Assembly: GCF_902459465.1 (NCBI RefSeq) | Contig: NC_047071.1 | Coordinates: 6,528,098 to 6,592,097, forward strand | Length of the DNA stretch: 64,000 bases | DNA from: Asterias rubens | Taxonomy: Eukaryota; Echinodermata; Asteroidea; Forcipulatida; Asteriidae | Direction of reading: 5' to 3' | In this document: one piece after another, positions 34,257 to 47,100 of the stretch | How positions within the stretch are numbered: position 1 is the first letter of the stretch | How the letters are laid out: every line of letters starts with the position of its first letter | Position numbers and translations under genes: made by a program | The notes under the pieces: model-generated | Told to the model about the DNA's origin: nothing | Database searches by the model: none | What the model saw: only the letters and a program-made list of their open reading frames with translations

Positions 34257-34385
34257 GATTCATCTAGGACCCGACTAGACGGGTTCAGTTCCGTATCCAA
34301 ATACGTTGGACGCATTCTAAGTTAGGACGGGTTACTCGTTCTAACTCGAGTTAGGATTAATCCTAGGCGTTTCGTGAAATCGGCT
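34257..34385. repeat. diverged copy of the GTTAGGACTAGTCC foldback repeat
   Basis: GTTAGGACGGGTTACTCGTTC ... TTCGTGAAATCG resembles the right half of the element at 37983-38137. Confidence 0.55.
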
Positions 34386-34724
34386 GCTGTTTTTAAAATG
34401 TTTTTATTCGTTTTATTTGTAACTAGGAAGTCCCCCCCCAACCCCTACACCCCAATGTGTCTATAATAATAGTAACATTAATCATAATATAAAAAGAACA
34501 CATTTTTAATACTTAGTCAGAATAAAAGACAATGTTTAAAAGAAAATGAAGAAAAATGACATGGAACAAAAATACCAAATACCAAATTGCAGAGTTAGAA
34601 CTAAGTATAAAACTAGAGGTACATGTACAGTTTTTGTTTACTACAAAAACAAGGTGTTCGTGGTGAGTGAGTGAATGAATTGGTGACAACATTTTACCTC
34701 ATCAATCCAATGACTGGTTAAGGA
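34386..34724. other. no feature seen
   Basis: AT-rich non-coding sequence with a short C run at about 34430. Confidence 0.6.
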
Positions 34725-35260
34725 GTTATGATTTTTTACAAATTAAACACCAACTTCCGGTTTGCATCGGATAAAAGGTCAAATAGGGGTTACTTTTTAT
34801 GTAGCGCGTGATAAGTTTATTAAGACCTTTTAAATGATGGATGGGTTGTAAAAATCCAATATTTGGTTTAGAAGTTATGATTTTTTCAAATATAAAGTTT
34901 CAACTTCCGTTTTGAACCGGAAGGTACTGTCAAATGAGGTCACACTTGGTTGCGTTGGTGATGTCTTTTGAGTTCTTTCTTTTGACGTATAGATGATAAA
35001 AATCAAATCATGTGGTTTAGGATTTTTTTATTTTTTCAAACATTATATATCAATTTCCAACTTTAACTGGAAGTCAAGGTCAAACAGGGTCGCATATTGT
35101 ATAGCACGTGATAAGTCTATTAAGACCTTTCAGATGATGCATAGATTGAAAAAATCCAATGTATGGTTCAGATGTTATGATTTTTTTCAAATATAAAATT
35201 AAAACATCCGGTTTGAACCGGAAGACAATTTTTTTCAGGTCACAACTTATAGCGTTAGTA
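34725..35260 (+). repeat. 150-bp tandem repeat, four diverged copies
   Basis: CTTCCGGTTT-type boxes recur at about 34754, 34904, 35053 and 35203 (150-bp spacing). Between them GATAAGTCTATTAAGACCTTT and GGTTTAGAAGTTATGATTTTTTCAAA repeat. Each unit pairs the box with GGTCAAA, as in the core of the element at 32749. Confidence 0.85.
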
Positions 35261-35840
35261 ATGTTTTTCAAAGCCGTTGGCGTTGGCACTTAGTTTCACT
35301 CTTCAGAAAAACGTTAAATGGCCATCTGGCATCTTGTTGAGCAAAATATCAGTCAGAGATGATTATTGGAAGCCTTTAAAGCAATCGCACATCGGTAAAC
35401 AGTTGTCCAAAGGCCACACTTTGTGTATAAAAAAATAACAAAAAAGGGAAAACCCACACTTGTTCCGCACGTTTCGCCGTGTCATGACATGTGTTTATAA
35501 TAAATTTGTTATTCTCGAAATCGAGAATTGATAATTGTTTTAATGTTTTCTCCAAAAATAAGCATTTTATGGAATAATATTTCAAGGGAAATCTTTCACC
35601 ATTGTTTTAAACCTTAGTTAACTGTTTATTCACTCATAAAAAATGCCCTCCTCCAAAATACTGCCCTCTTCTAAACTAATTAAATCAACAAAAACTTCTG
35701 AAAGCTTTAAAGGTGCAATTTGCACACATACTATGTGAAGCAAAAATACTCAAGTTTTTGCAATCTAGAAACTTGTTTCAAAGAATCAGAGGCACTTGTG
35801 ACAACTAACAGTACAAACAAAATCTCTTTTTGTTTGTAGA
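35261..35840. other. no feature seen
   Basis: AT-rich sequence with only short frames. No recognisable gene or repeat. Confidence 0.6.
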
Positions 35841-35841
35841 C

Positions 35842-36125
35842 TCTGTCGAGTGTGGCCAACACGACCTGCCTACATCATTTGCAGACTTCCTGTTTTTTTT
35901 ATGACAGGATCCAGAAAGCCACCAGTCACTGGATGGCCAGCCAAGCCCCAGGTAATATTCAAGCACGACTGCTTTATTCAACTATTGACAATGGATAATC
36001 AGGATTGCCATTGTTTTCCAGTCGCATCAACATGCATTCAGGGATTCAATATGTGTGGCAATCCATGCTGCCAAAGGATTTGGCCAGGTATAAATTGTTC
36101 CCATCACTAAAAAAAAGCTTATGTT
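35842..36125 (+). pseudogene. coding-like segment with one stop, family unknown
   Basis: One frame from ACTCTGTCG gives about 94 codons with a single TAA (near 36000) and ordinary amino-acid composition (YDRIQKATSHWMASQAP before the stop, YVWQSMLPKDLARYKL after it). It is preceded by TTTTTGTTTGTAG, a fair splice acceptor. I do not recognise it. It may be an old exon or a transposon fragment; chance is not excluded. Confidence 0.3.
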
Positions 36126-36500
36126 AGGATGGCCCTGGCAGCCTTACTTCTGTCTTGGATATCAGGGTCCATTTCTGGGGCGCACAATTTTTAAAGCTTC
36201 ATAACTTAAACATTACCTGCAAGAACTCACTTATTTCAACACATTCACATTTCATGGCAGCATATATTTTTCTGGGGTGGGTTTTTATCGTCATATTTTC
36301 TTCACAAATCCGTCATTTTCATGAAATAATGCAGCTCCCAACAATAATGAATTCCCATTTGAATTTGTACTCTCACAGTCTGCCGTGTGTACACAAGACG
36401 CACGACGCGCAAATCTTGTGTTGCGTTTGCGTGTTAACGCTGTGCAGTCAAGATACGGTGACAGAGAATTCGTGCGTCTTGCATCTTGCGTCTTGCAAGA
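36126..36500. other. no feature seen
   Basis: Short frames only; the last 150 bp contain repeated CTTGCGTCTTGC-like words. Confidence 0.55.
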
Positions 36501-36501
36501 T

Positions 36502-36881
36502 TTAAAGGCAGTGGACACTATTGGTTAGTTACTCAAAATAATAAAAAGCATAAAACCTTACTTTGTAACGAGTAATGGGCGAGGTTTGTAGTATAAAACA
36601 TTGTACGAAACGGCTCCCTCTGAAGTCAAGTAGTTTTCGGGAAAGAAGTAATTTTCCACGAATTTGATTTCAAGACCTCAAGTTTAGAATTTGAGGTCTC
36701 GAAATCAGGCATTTGAAAGCACACAACTTCGTGTGACAAGGGTGTTTTTTCTTTCATTATCTCGCAACTTTGACGACCTTTTAGCTCAATTTTTCCCAGG
36801 TTTGTTATTTAATGCATTTTGAGATACAAGAAGCGATAAGACAAGTCTTTGACAATTACCAAAAGTGTCCACTGTCTTTAA
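36502..36881 (+). mobile_element. 380-bp TIR repeat (TTAAAGGCAGTGGACACT family), copy 1
   Basis: Starts TTAAAGGCAGTGGACACTAT and ends AGTGTCCACTGTCTTTAA, giving imperfect TIRs of about 18 bp. The interior has TTTGAGGTCTCGAAATCA and CTTCGTGTGACAAGGGTG. Two full copies and two partial ones are present in this window. Confidence 0.9.
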
Positions 36882-36987
36882 GTTATGAGGCTTCGGAAAT
36901 ATTTGCCCCAGAAACGGGCCTTAGACATAAAACTTGATTAAACAAAGCGTGAAGTTATCTCACAAGATGGTTCCATAATCATGATTT

Positions 36988-37191
36988 ACCAAAGAATGCT
37001 CGGTGCCAAAGATTTTCAAGTGTTTTATTTGGTTTTTCAATGTTTAAGCTTTATAAAAACTTTTAAAACATAAAACTTAATTTATCGAAGCGAGAAGTGA
37101 TGTCAGAAGATGGGGACTGGATAAAACAAATGGTTCCATACTCACGATTTACCAAAGAATGCTCGGTGCCAAAGATTTTCAAGTGTTTTAT
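36988..37191 (+). repeat. 163-bp spaced tandem duplication
   Basis: ACCAAAGAATGCTCGGTGCC and the following 20 bases occur at 36988 and 37151. The sequence between (CATAAAACTTGATTAAACAAAGCG versus CATAAAACTTAATTTATCGAAGCG) is also duplicated upstream with changes. Confidence 0.8.
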
Positions 37192-37577
37192 AGTATGTGT
37201 GTGTTTTTTTTTTTATATTTTAATAAAGCTTAAAAGCTTTATTAAAACTTTTAGACATATTACCAAACTAGTAGAGGTGGTGACATTAGCTTTTGATATA
37301 AACCATACCTTCGTAAGAGGCATATAGCCATATATTTTTATACCAGGCATTTCAAATTTGTTTATTGAAATAAAACAAAATTGAAATGATGATTAGTGTT
37401 TTTGTAAACAGTAACAGCATTTCATATTTCTTGCCTGTATAATATTAATATCTTTCAACAGTGCACTCACTACATGCCAAGGGTTTCCTCACAATCCCAG
37501 TATATATTATGTAGCCTGTATCAATACTTGCCTCAATCATTGAAGTTATGTAATTAAAAAAAAAAAAAGATATGTAC

Positions 37578-37962
37578 TTAAAGGCATTGGACACTATTGG
37601 TAATTACTCAAAATATTTATTAGCATAAAACCTTACTTAATAACGAGTTATGGGGAGAGGTTGGTAGTATAAAACATTGTGAGAAATGGCTCCCTCTGAA
37701 GTGGAGTAGTTTTCAAGAAAGAAATAATTTTCACCGAATTTGATTTCTATACCTCTAGTTAAGAATTTGAGGTCTCGAAATCAAGCATCTGAAAGCGCAC
37801 AACTTCATGTGACAAGGTTTTTTTTTCCTGCCATAGTTATCTCGCAACTCCGATGACTAATCAAGCTCAAATTTTCACAGGTTTGTAATTTTATGCATCT
37901 TGAGATACACCAAGTGAGTAGACTGGTCTTTGACAATTACCAATAGTGTCCACTGTCTTTAA
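37578..37962 (+). mobile_element. 385-bp TIR repeat (TTAAAGGCAGTGGACACT family), copy 2
   Basis: TTAAAGGCATTGGACACTAT to GTGTCCACTGTCTTTAA. Same orientation and structure as the copy at 36502, about 85 percent alike by eye. Confidence 0.9.
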
Positions 37963-37982
37963 AGATTGTAACGATTTACCAA

Positions 37983-38137
37983 CCAGGGTGGATTTCACAA
38001 ATCAGTTAGGACTAGTCTTATCTCTAGTTAGGACCAGTTACTCGTCCTAACTTAGGACTATCCATGCAATTTGTATATCTCCTAGGACTAGTCCTAAGTT
38101 AGGACTAGTCCCAACTCTTTGTGAAATCGACCCCTGG
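37983..38137. mobile_element. 155-bp foldback MITE (GTGGATTTCACAAA family)
   Basis: CCAGGGTGGATTTCACAAA at the left is matched by TTTGTGAAATCGACCCCTGG at the right. Inner arms repeat GTTAGGACTAGTC and CCTAACTTAGGAC in both senses. Confidence 0.85.
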
Positions 38138-39388
38138 AAAGCCAACTGTTGTTAATTACAAACACTGTTTGTGCCTTGGCTCTAACTTTGCTTTATGTGC
38201 AGAATGAATGGAAATAATGTTCCTCTTAATAAAAACTGTTTGTATTAACAGACATTATGGTTAGGTTTGGACAGGTTTGTATTAACAAAAGTCTACTGTG
38301 CATACACAATCAACAGGAATGTGTTACGTTCGACTTGAATAGTGCATACATTAAAGATGCAGTTTTTGTGTATAAAATATTAATAGTGAAATTTGTTTTT
38401 TACAATGTTGTTTTGGTTACTCTTTAAAAAAAAAGCATGAATACGAGTAGTGCATTTACAAAAACAACTCTGTGACCCTTCTACGTATACATAGGAACAT
38501 GCAAACAAGCGTCTTGCATGGAAATTACATGGTTTATTTGTCTATAACTATGAAGAAATTACTTTTTATGATTCAACTTAATCATGAGCACATGTTTAGA
38601 CCAACATATATTCAATCATGTGAAATTCAATGCACATCAAAACAACTCACTGACCCTCGATTCATACAATTGTTTTAAAGGATACCCGTGTCAGCACTTC
38701 CAGAACCTGTAGAGGTTTTTTTCCAAATTGTTATTAATTTATCTGTTGATAAAGATTAGCCCTTTTCATAATTTCTATATTTTTATTTCCTCATTTGTAC
38801 ATTGTTTTTAGGTCAGCTTTTTTAAACTCAAATGTGCACTTCCTAATATTCTTGCTTCATGTAAAAAGGTTTTTTGTAACATTAAAATATTTATTTTGTT
38901 CTTCATATTTAGTATTTTCCAAAGTTTATCTTTACTGTTTTTAAATGTTTGTTAAAGATTCTACTCCCATTTTAATATTGGATTGATAGGCTTTCGAGTC
39001 ACCAGTGGTTGGGTTCACTTTTATTGGGCTTGTCCTGTCTGTTTTTATAATTGTCTTGCTTGATTGCCAGTGCTCTGTCTCATTCAGTCATTGGTTTACA
39101 ATTGTTCTAGGTGTCATAAGTTTACATTCGTTGTTTCTTATACTGTTATATTTCTTTAGTACAGGAATATTGTATCTTGTACTGTTTGTTGAAATCTTGG
39201 CCGAATAAATAATAATAAATAATGAATAAAACTGTCATTCTTCGAATGACCGAAATGGTCATGTATATCCCTCCCCCCAAATTTTACCAAACATGGCTAA
39301 TGGTGCTCCTTATAGTGATAAGAAATACAAGTACTGGTGTTCAGTAGATATTAATACAGGCATTGACTGTATCAAGGGCTTTATTCAT
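38138..39388. other. no gene seen; AT-rich
   Basis: Contains only short frames. The 67-codon frame at 39005-39208 is hydrophobic because the DNA is T-rich. GGCCGAATAAATAATAATAAATAAT at about 39199 looks like an old retroelement tail. Confidence 0.55.
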
Positions 39389-39517
39389 GAGTCAGTCTAG
39401 ACTTGTGGACAAGTCGTTAAATCGGCCCCACGCGCCGAGTTAGTGCTCTCGCGAGATCACTGCTCTCGCGCGAACTGATGGCTCCCCGATTTCGACTCCT
39501 CAAGTCTAGAGTCAGTC
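39389..39517. mobile_element. 130-bp GC-rich foldback MITE
   Basis: GTCTAGACTTGTGGACAAGTCGTTAAATCGG at the left is the imperfect inverse of CCGATTTCGACTCCTCAAGTCTAGAGTC at the right; the centre holds CTCTCGCGAGATCACTGCTCTCGCG. It stands out as a GC island in AT-rich DNA. Confidence 0.78.
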
Positions 39518-40925
39518 ATACATTACATTGAAAGCGAGGTAAACAAATTTTGTTAAATGAAACTGAGGCTAGTCATTTAGATAGCCTTGCACAATTATTC
39601 AACAGATCACACAGAAAAATTAAAAATACATTCAGGGAGCATGAAGTAATAGCATTTTTATTAAAAGAAGAAAGTGTACTATTTGAATGGCAAAGCAATT
39701 CACCTTTACCAGGGTAGGGATGTCAATGTGCTGATCAAGAGTACTTCTGTCATGAGAGGATTAAAACAACCTTTATCAACCTACTGAAATCAATGTCAGT
39801 CGATATCTAAATGTTTTGCCATCATTTTTATTTTTTCATAGTGTCTTTAAATGAATAAATAAGAGGCAATCATGATGTTGGTCATTGGATATTAAATAGA
39901 ATAATTCAGTGCGTCTGTGCACCACATACATCACAAGACCGGATCTTCAAGTAAATATTGAACATAATACTTGACACCGAGTGAACTGGTGAAGATAGAG
40001 CAATCACCCGGTGTACACGACCTTCAGCAATTATAACGGTACGTACATGCATTGTGTGTCGGAGGAGAGACACGTACATCTGATACGCTAAGTGCTGTGC
40101 AGACCATGAGACTATGCATAATATCACACTGCCATTACTATGGACTGACAAATCAGGATCCAGTATTCAAGTTTGCTTGAAGATAGTGTAACTAATTAAC
40201 ATTGCAAAAAAAATGTTACCTCCTATCTATTTTGCCAAACCCAATCATTTTAACAAACTTCATATTGAATCTAACTACAAAAAATCTTGCAATTTACATC
40301 ATAAGTTAACTAGTCACAATAAAAGCCAGTTTAAAAATGTGTTGGATAAAATTGTTTAACACTCGTTTGCTGTTATTGTAAACTGTGAGGTGATTACATT
40401 ACGTTTAATTCTTCAAAATGAGCAGTTGCATGTGATGGATATAAAGTCAAAACAAAGTCGTTCATCAGTGTCATCCAGTATTTATTATTTTGTGTACATG
40501 CGGCCATGGTCACCATTGCTAGGACTAAATGTCAACAACAAACATTTAGTTAAAATGGATCTTACAGAACATGTTTCGGATTAGAGTACGTGTGACTTGC
40601 CTGAGAGCATGAATATTGAACATCTTCATGTACATGATCAGGTATTTAAAGGTTTGGTGAATTACTAAGTGGTGATGTGTTTTTTAACACCTTACAATTA
40701 TTACACAGAAAATCAGTTGGCAAAGATAACTTTTGTTATTACATGTACTGATATATTCCTTCGACAGACCCCTTCCCAGAAAAATTGTTGTATGGAATAA
40801 AGTATGAGTATTATTGTGTGAGGATGACGTCACAGAGAGAATCAAGCCATGTCAGCAGGTGACCCATACACAAGCACTCTCAATATATGTTTTAATAATA
40901 CATTATAACATGTTACAGAACACAG
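39518..40925. other. 3' flank of the integrase-core gene; no gene seen
   Basis: AT-rich, short frames only. The minus-strand 81-codon frame at 39906-40151 has no recognisable domain and no splice context that I trust. Confidence 0.5.
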
Positions 40926-41137
40926 CTACATGTCAACAATAATATCCCTCAGTTGAGAAAATAGCAGCACAGCTTCTTCATTGGTTTGTGGCAGAGTAAA
41001 TCCTTCTTCAGTCATGATTTCTTCAACAATTTGTAGAAACTCTTCAGAGCATCCATGTTCACTTACTGGTGTGCAGAACTCTTCATTTACATCACGAATG
41101 TCAGCAACTGACACTTCATGTTTGTATTCGTGGGTAC
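40926..41137 (-). CDS. last exon of the integrase-core gene
   Basis: Acceptor TTCTTTTAAG precedes GTACCCACG. The frame encodes THEYKHEVSVADIRDVNEE, then SEEFLQIVEEIM and ends LRDIIVDM with TAG at 40926-40928. Acidic helical C terminus. The exon begins two bases into a Gly codon, matching the one base left by the previous exon. Confidence 0.8.
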
Positions 41138-44100
41138 CTTAAAAGAATATGACAAAAATGCTAAAAGAATATAAAATGGAACAAATTTAAAGTGATTTTA
41201 CAGGGTGGTGCAAATAAAAGGAAACCCTCTTTTGACAGTAATGTTCACCTAATTGTTGAGCCTATTACAAAAACTCTATGTAATGGTACTATAAAATAAC
41301 AATGATTTTTTACCGTCGGTTAGAGAGCTATATGTAATTCACTACATAATTGAAAAAACACACATTTCAAACACAAGACCTTCAAAATCTGAAGAATAAT
41401 CGACGAGCGCAAACACAAGTAGTGTTTGCTGGCCAATAGGAATTAGTTTTGCAAATGAGAGTGTTTAAAAAAACATTTTATTTATGCTTCTCGCCTATAA
41501 ACATTGAAATGAATATTTGTTTCATTACATCATTAAAAATGTGTTGGCTCATGAAATTAAATTTTTTAAATTGGCCCAAACACGGGCTATACATCTTTCC
41601 TCTTTTTATCCCTTTTTTTTCAAAGTAAAAATTGAATTTTCTTTTCTCATATTTTTTATTGGGATCATTTTTGCCCGTAAAGAATCAGTGTAAAGTGTTC
41701 TTGTGTCTTGAAATACCCTCCGAAAACAATAAAAGCAACATTGCCACATTGACATATTTCAGGATGATTGAAATGTATGCTTGGGGATGGTGGTAGTTTA
41801 GATAGATTGGAAATATTTTGTATTTTGAGATAACACAAGCATTAGATAATTTGAATGGGTATGTACAAGGACTACAAAGGAAAGACAAAGAGTTAATACT
41901 TGCATTGGACCTGCCACTGGCTCCTGAATATTTTTGTAAAGTGCCTTTTAGAGATTTTTTTTTCAAGAATATTGGCGCTATATAAATGTGTTATTACTAA
42001 TCTTGCATTTGGGTTGGCGAGATGGCCTAGTGTCTTTGCCGGCTTCCACCTCTAGGGTCCCGGGTTTGAGTACCGCTGGGGGCACTATTATGAGATTTGG
42101 GTTTTGAGTCCGTACCTGGCTAAGTGATTAAGTTCACTTTTCTGAGAATCCTTGGCTTCACAACCAGAATTAATAAATGAAATGAAATGAAATTTAAACA
42201 ATTGTTTTATGTCATTAGCTCACAGACTCTTCACACTTTAATTGGCTATGAGTAAAACTACAAGTTAGTAATGTTATTGATTCAAAAAGTACTCATCATA
42301 GTATACCATATAGTTGCGGAAGAAAGAACATTGTGTCTGGTTTTCCATGGGGCCCTTCGGAGTTCTTGCAATATCGAATATGATGTTCATTCCATAAGCG
42401 TGCAGTACGATGAAGCTCTTAATAACCTTGTGAAGCAAAACCTTATACACTCCCTGAAAATTGAACATGTTAAACATTCAGACATATAGGAAGTGATGAA
42501 AGGATCACAATCACAATTTAATCACCATGGCTTTGGGGAAAGATGTATTCATGTAGCATTAAAGTTCCCATGATGTGAATGTTTCTTAGGAACTTATTTT
42601 GTGCTACTTTGTAAGCCTTTTAAGTGCAATAAAACTAAATGACGTCCCTTTTTGGTTACAAACCAGTTGCAATGAGGGTTCTGCCTGACATGACATTCAC
42701 ACTTTTGCAAAAAATTCGTAGTAGCATACAATCTGTAAAGGCACCAAAATATCCTTGAAAATGCCAGAATGAAAATTTTAACAAAGGTTAAATGGGACAA
42801 AATGATGCATTGTAAAGAATTGCATTGAAAAAACAATAAAAACATTACTTTTAATGGGCCCTGAGGTCTCGAAATCAAGCATCTGATAAATGCACACAAC
42901 TTCGTATGACAAGGTCTTTTTTCTTTCATTATTATCTTGCAACTTCGACAACCGATTGAGCTAAAATTTTCACAGGATTGTTATTTTGTGCATATGATGA
43001 GATGCAGCAAGTGAGAAGACTAAAAGTGTCCATAGTCTTTAATCAAGCATTAATTATAAATATTTTATTGGTTTTCTAATTTTAAAAATGAAGCTTACTT
43101 TTGCAACGGGCAAGAGTTGTCATAAGCTCCAGTATCGACCATGTCCTTGAAGGTATTCAACCAGTAGTTCATCGAACCAGTTCTCATGCTGCCCCACCAT
43201 CGTTCTATCCTCTTGGCGAATTCATTTAAAACAAAAAAATTAAATATATTATCTTATTTTTTACTTTAAATGTTCTGATATTTTGTATTGCTAGCTTTTA
43301 AGCAGCCTCGGTATTATCTAATATTATGTAATTTCATCTGCACACAATTTTTTAAAATGTGATGCGTCAAACATTTAGCACAAAGTAAATAACCACCCTT
43401 CAAAATAATAAATAAACTAGACATAATTGCATTTGTGCACAAATGCAGAGCTGTTTCATTAATGACATTTTAAATTTTGTCAACTGAATTTGAAATTTAT
43501 TCATTTTTTTACAGCAGTCATGACCAATCCAGGCTATTTCAAAAAATAATTTGGATTATACCATGTTCGGATAGCAATTTATGTGTTAAAGGTGCAAAAA
43601 TAGAAAAAAATCATAAAAAATCTTGTGATGACGTCAACATGACGTCATTTCACAATTCACGAGAACCTGCCAATATCTAACAATCTACAAAGTTTCAACA
43701 AAATCGCGTCATTACTTCGAGAGTTATACGACTTCAACAAGTGCCCCTTTAAGGCCGCGTCACGTGATCCCCGATGACGTCATTGATCTGAAACTTCACA
43801 CATATGATGGCTGCCTGACAGTTAACGTGTGTGTAAAATTTGAAGTGATTACAAAAAACTTCACCACACACATCTTCAAAAAGTCCATTTTGACGAGTTT
43901 TCAACCTGCCGCTAGAGGGCGCTGTTGCAATTTGTGACGTCATCAATATTTTTTTTGAACTGCCCACCCTTGCTAGACACTTACGTCCTTGGAAAGCAAC
44001 TTCATAACTTTTACCACTTTTGAGTTACAGGGCACTTCCGTTTTTTGCCGGTTTCAACCGGAAGTAGAGGTCATGTGAGGTCACGCACACGAAACAAAAT

Positions 44101-47100
44101 GAAGACCTAATTTATCCCTACCACATCCCGCAAACAGAAACCTACGGTCTCGTTTGGCTGATTTGATATAGATTTTCAAACATTTAACAAAAAACACCTT
44201 TAAGATGACGTCACGTGACCAGTGATGAGGTCATCATGACATCCTTGCTTTAGGATCATTATTACACCATAACCTTCAATCCCTGAAAGTTTCATTGCAA
44301 TTGCTCCTTGGGAACTATGCAAAAAATTGCGAGTACTGAATCAGACAAATAAAAAAAAAATTAAAGGTGCAAAAATGGAAAAAATCATAAAAAATCATTT
44401 GATGACGTCATCATGACGTCATTTCACATTTGTAAAGAACTTGTCAATACCCAACAACTTACCAAGTTTCAACATGATCGCATAATCACTTAGGGAGTTA
44501 TATTAGTTCAAAAAGTGCCCCTTTAAGGCCGCGTCACGTGATCCCCGATGACGTCATTGATCTGAAACTTCACACATATGATGGCTGCCTGACAGTTAAC
44601 GTGTGTGTAAAATTTGAAGTTATTACAAAAAAACTTCACCACACACATCTTCAAAAAGTCCATTTTGACGAGTTTTCAACCTGCCGCTAGAGGGCGCTGT
44701 TACAATTTGTGACGTCATCAATATTTTTTTTGAACTGCCCACCCTTGCTAGACACTTACGTCCTTGGAAAGCAACTTCATAACTTTTACCACTTTTGAGT
44801 TACAGGGCACTTCCGTTTTTTGCCGGTTTCAACCGGAAGTAGAGGTCATGTGAGGTCACGCACACAAAACAAAACGAAGACCTAATTTATCCCTACCATA
44901 TCCCGCAAACAGAAACCTACGGTCTCATTTGGCTGATTTGATATAGATTTTCAAACATTTAACAAAAAACACCTTTAAGATGACGTCACGTGACCAGTGA
45001 TGAGGTCATCATGACATCCTTGCTTTAGGATCATTATTACACCATAACCTTCAATCCCTGAAAGTTTCATTGCAATTGCTCCTTGGGAACTATGCAAAAA
45101 ATTGCGAGTACTGAATCAGACAAATAAAAAATAAAAAATTAAAGGTGCAAAAATGGAAAAAATCATAAAAAATCATTTGATGACGTCATCATGACGTCAT
45201 TTCACATTTGTAAAGAACTTGTCAATACCCAACAACTTACCAAGTTTCAACATGATCGCATAATCACTTAGGGAGTTATATTAGTTCAAAAAGTGCACCT
45301 TTAAGGCCGCGTCACGTGACCCCCGATTACGTCATTGATCTGAAACTTCACACATATGATGGCTGCCTGACAGTTAACGTGTGTGTAAAATTTGAAGTGA
45401 TTACAAAAAACTTCACCACACACATCTTCAAAAAGTCCATTTTGACGAGTTTTCAACCTGCCGCTAGAGGGCGCTGTTGCAATTTGTGACGTCATCAATA
45501 TTTTTTTTGAACTGCCCACCCTTGCTAGACACTTACGTCCTTGGAAAGCAACTTCATAACTTTTACCACTTTTGAGTTACAGGGCACTTCCGTTTTTTGC
45601 CGGTTTCAACCGGAAGTAGAGGTCATGTGAGGTCACGCACACAAAACAAAACAAAGACCTAATTTATCCCTACCATATCCCGCAAACAGAAACCTACGGT
45701 CTCATTTGGCTGATTTGATATAGATTTTCAAACATTTAACAAAAAACACCTTTAAGATGACGTCACGTGACCAGTGATGAGGTCATCATGACGTCCTTGC
45801 TTTAGGATCATTATTGCACCATAACCTTCAATCCCTGAAAGTTTCATTGCAATTGCTCCTTGGGAACTATGCAAAAAATTGCGAGTACTGAAACAGACAA
45901 ATAAAAAAAAAAAACTAGACATAATTGCATTTGTGCACAAATGCAGAGCTGTTTCGTTAATGACATTTTAAATTTTGTCAACTGAATTTGAAATTTTTAT
46001 TCATTTTTTTACAGCAGTCATGACCCATCCAGGCTATTTAAAAAAATAATTTGGATTATACCATGTTCGGATAGCAATTTATGTGTTAAAGGTGCAAAAA
46101 TAGAAAAAATCTTAAAAAATCTTGTGATGACGTCAACATGACGTCATTTCACGATTCACGAGAACCTGCCAATATCTAACAATCTACAAAGTTTCAACAA
46201 AATCGCGTCATTACTTCGAGAGTTATACGACTTCAAAAAGTGCCCCTTTAAGGCCGCGTCACGTGATCCCCGATGACGTCATTGATCTGAAACTTCACAC
46301 ATATGATGGCTGCCTGACAGTTAACGTGTGTGTAAAATTTGAAGTTATTACAAAAAACTTCACCACACACATCTTCAAAAAGTCCATTTTGACGAGTTTT
46401 CAACCTGCCGCTAGAGGGCGCTGTTACAATTTGTGACGTCATCAATATTTTTTTTGAACTGCCCACCCTTGCTAGACACTTACGTCCTTGGAAAGCAACT
46501 TCATAACTTGTACCACTTTTGAGTTACAGGGCACTTCCGTTTTTTGCCGGTTTCAACCGGAAGTAGAGGTCATGTGAGGTCACGCACACAAAACAAAATG
46601 AAGACCTAATTTATCCCTACCACATCCCGCAAACAGAAACCTATGGTCTCGTTTGGCTGATTTGATATAGATTTTCAAACATTTAACAAAAAACACCTTT
46701 AAGATGACGTCACGTGACCAGTGATGAGGTCATCATGACATCCTTGCTTTAGGATCATTAATGCACCATAACCTTCAATCCCTGAAAGTTTCATTGCAAT
46801 TGCTCTTTGGGAACTATGCAAAAAATTGCGAGTACTGAAACAGACAAATAAAAAAAAAAAATAAAAAAAAAAAAATAATAAACTAGACATAATTGCATTT
46901 GTGCACAAATGCAGAGGCTGTTTCGTTAAGAAAATTTTAAATTTTGTTCCACTTAATTTGAAATTTATTCATTTTTTTTACAGCAGTTATGACTAATCCA
47001 GGCTATTTAAAAAAATAATTTGAATTATACCATGTTCGGATAGCAATTTATGTGTTAAAGGTGCAAAAATAGAAATAATCATAAAAAATCGTGTGATGAC

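Noticed and set aside
36155..36505. 116-codon plus-strand frame
   Set aside because: No recognisable domain, includes low-complexity CTTGCG words, no splice support.
39005..39208. 67-codon hydrophobic frame that looks like membrane segments
   Set aside because: T-rich DNA gives hydrophobic codons by default; no codon or homology support.
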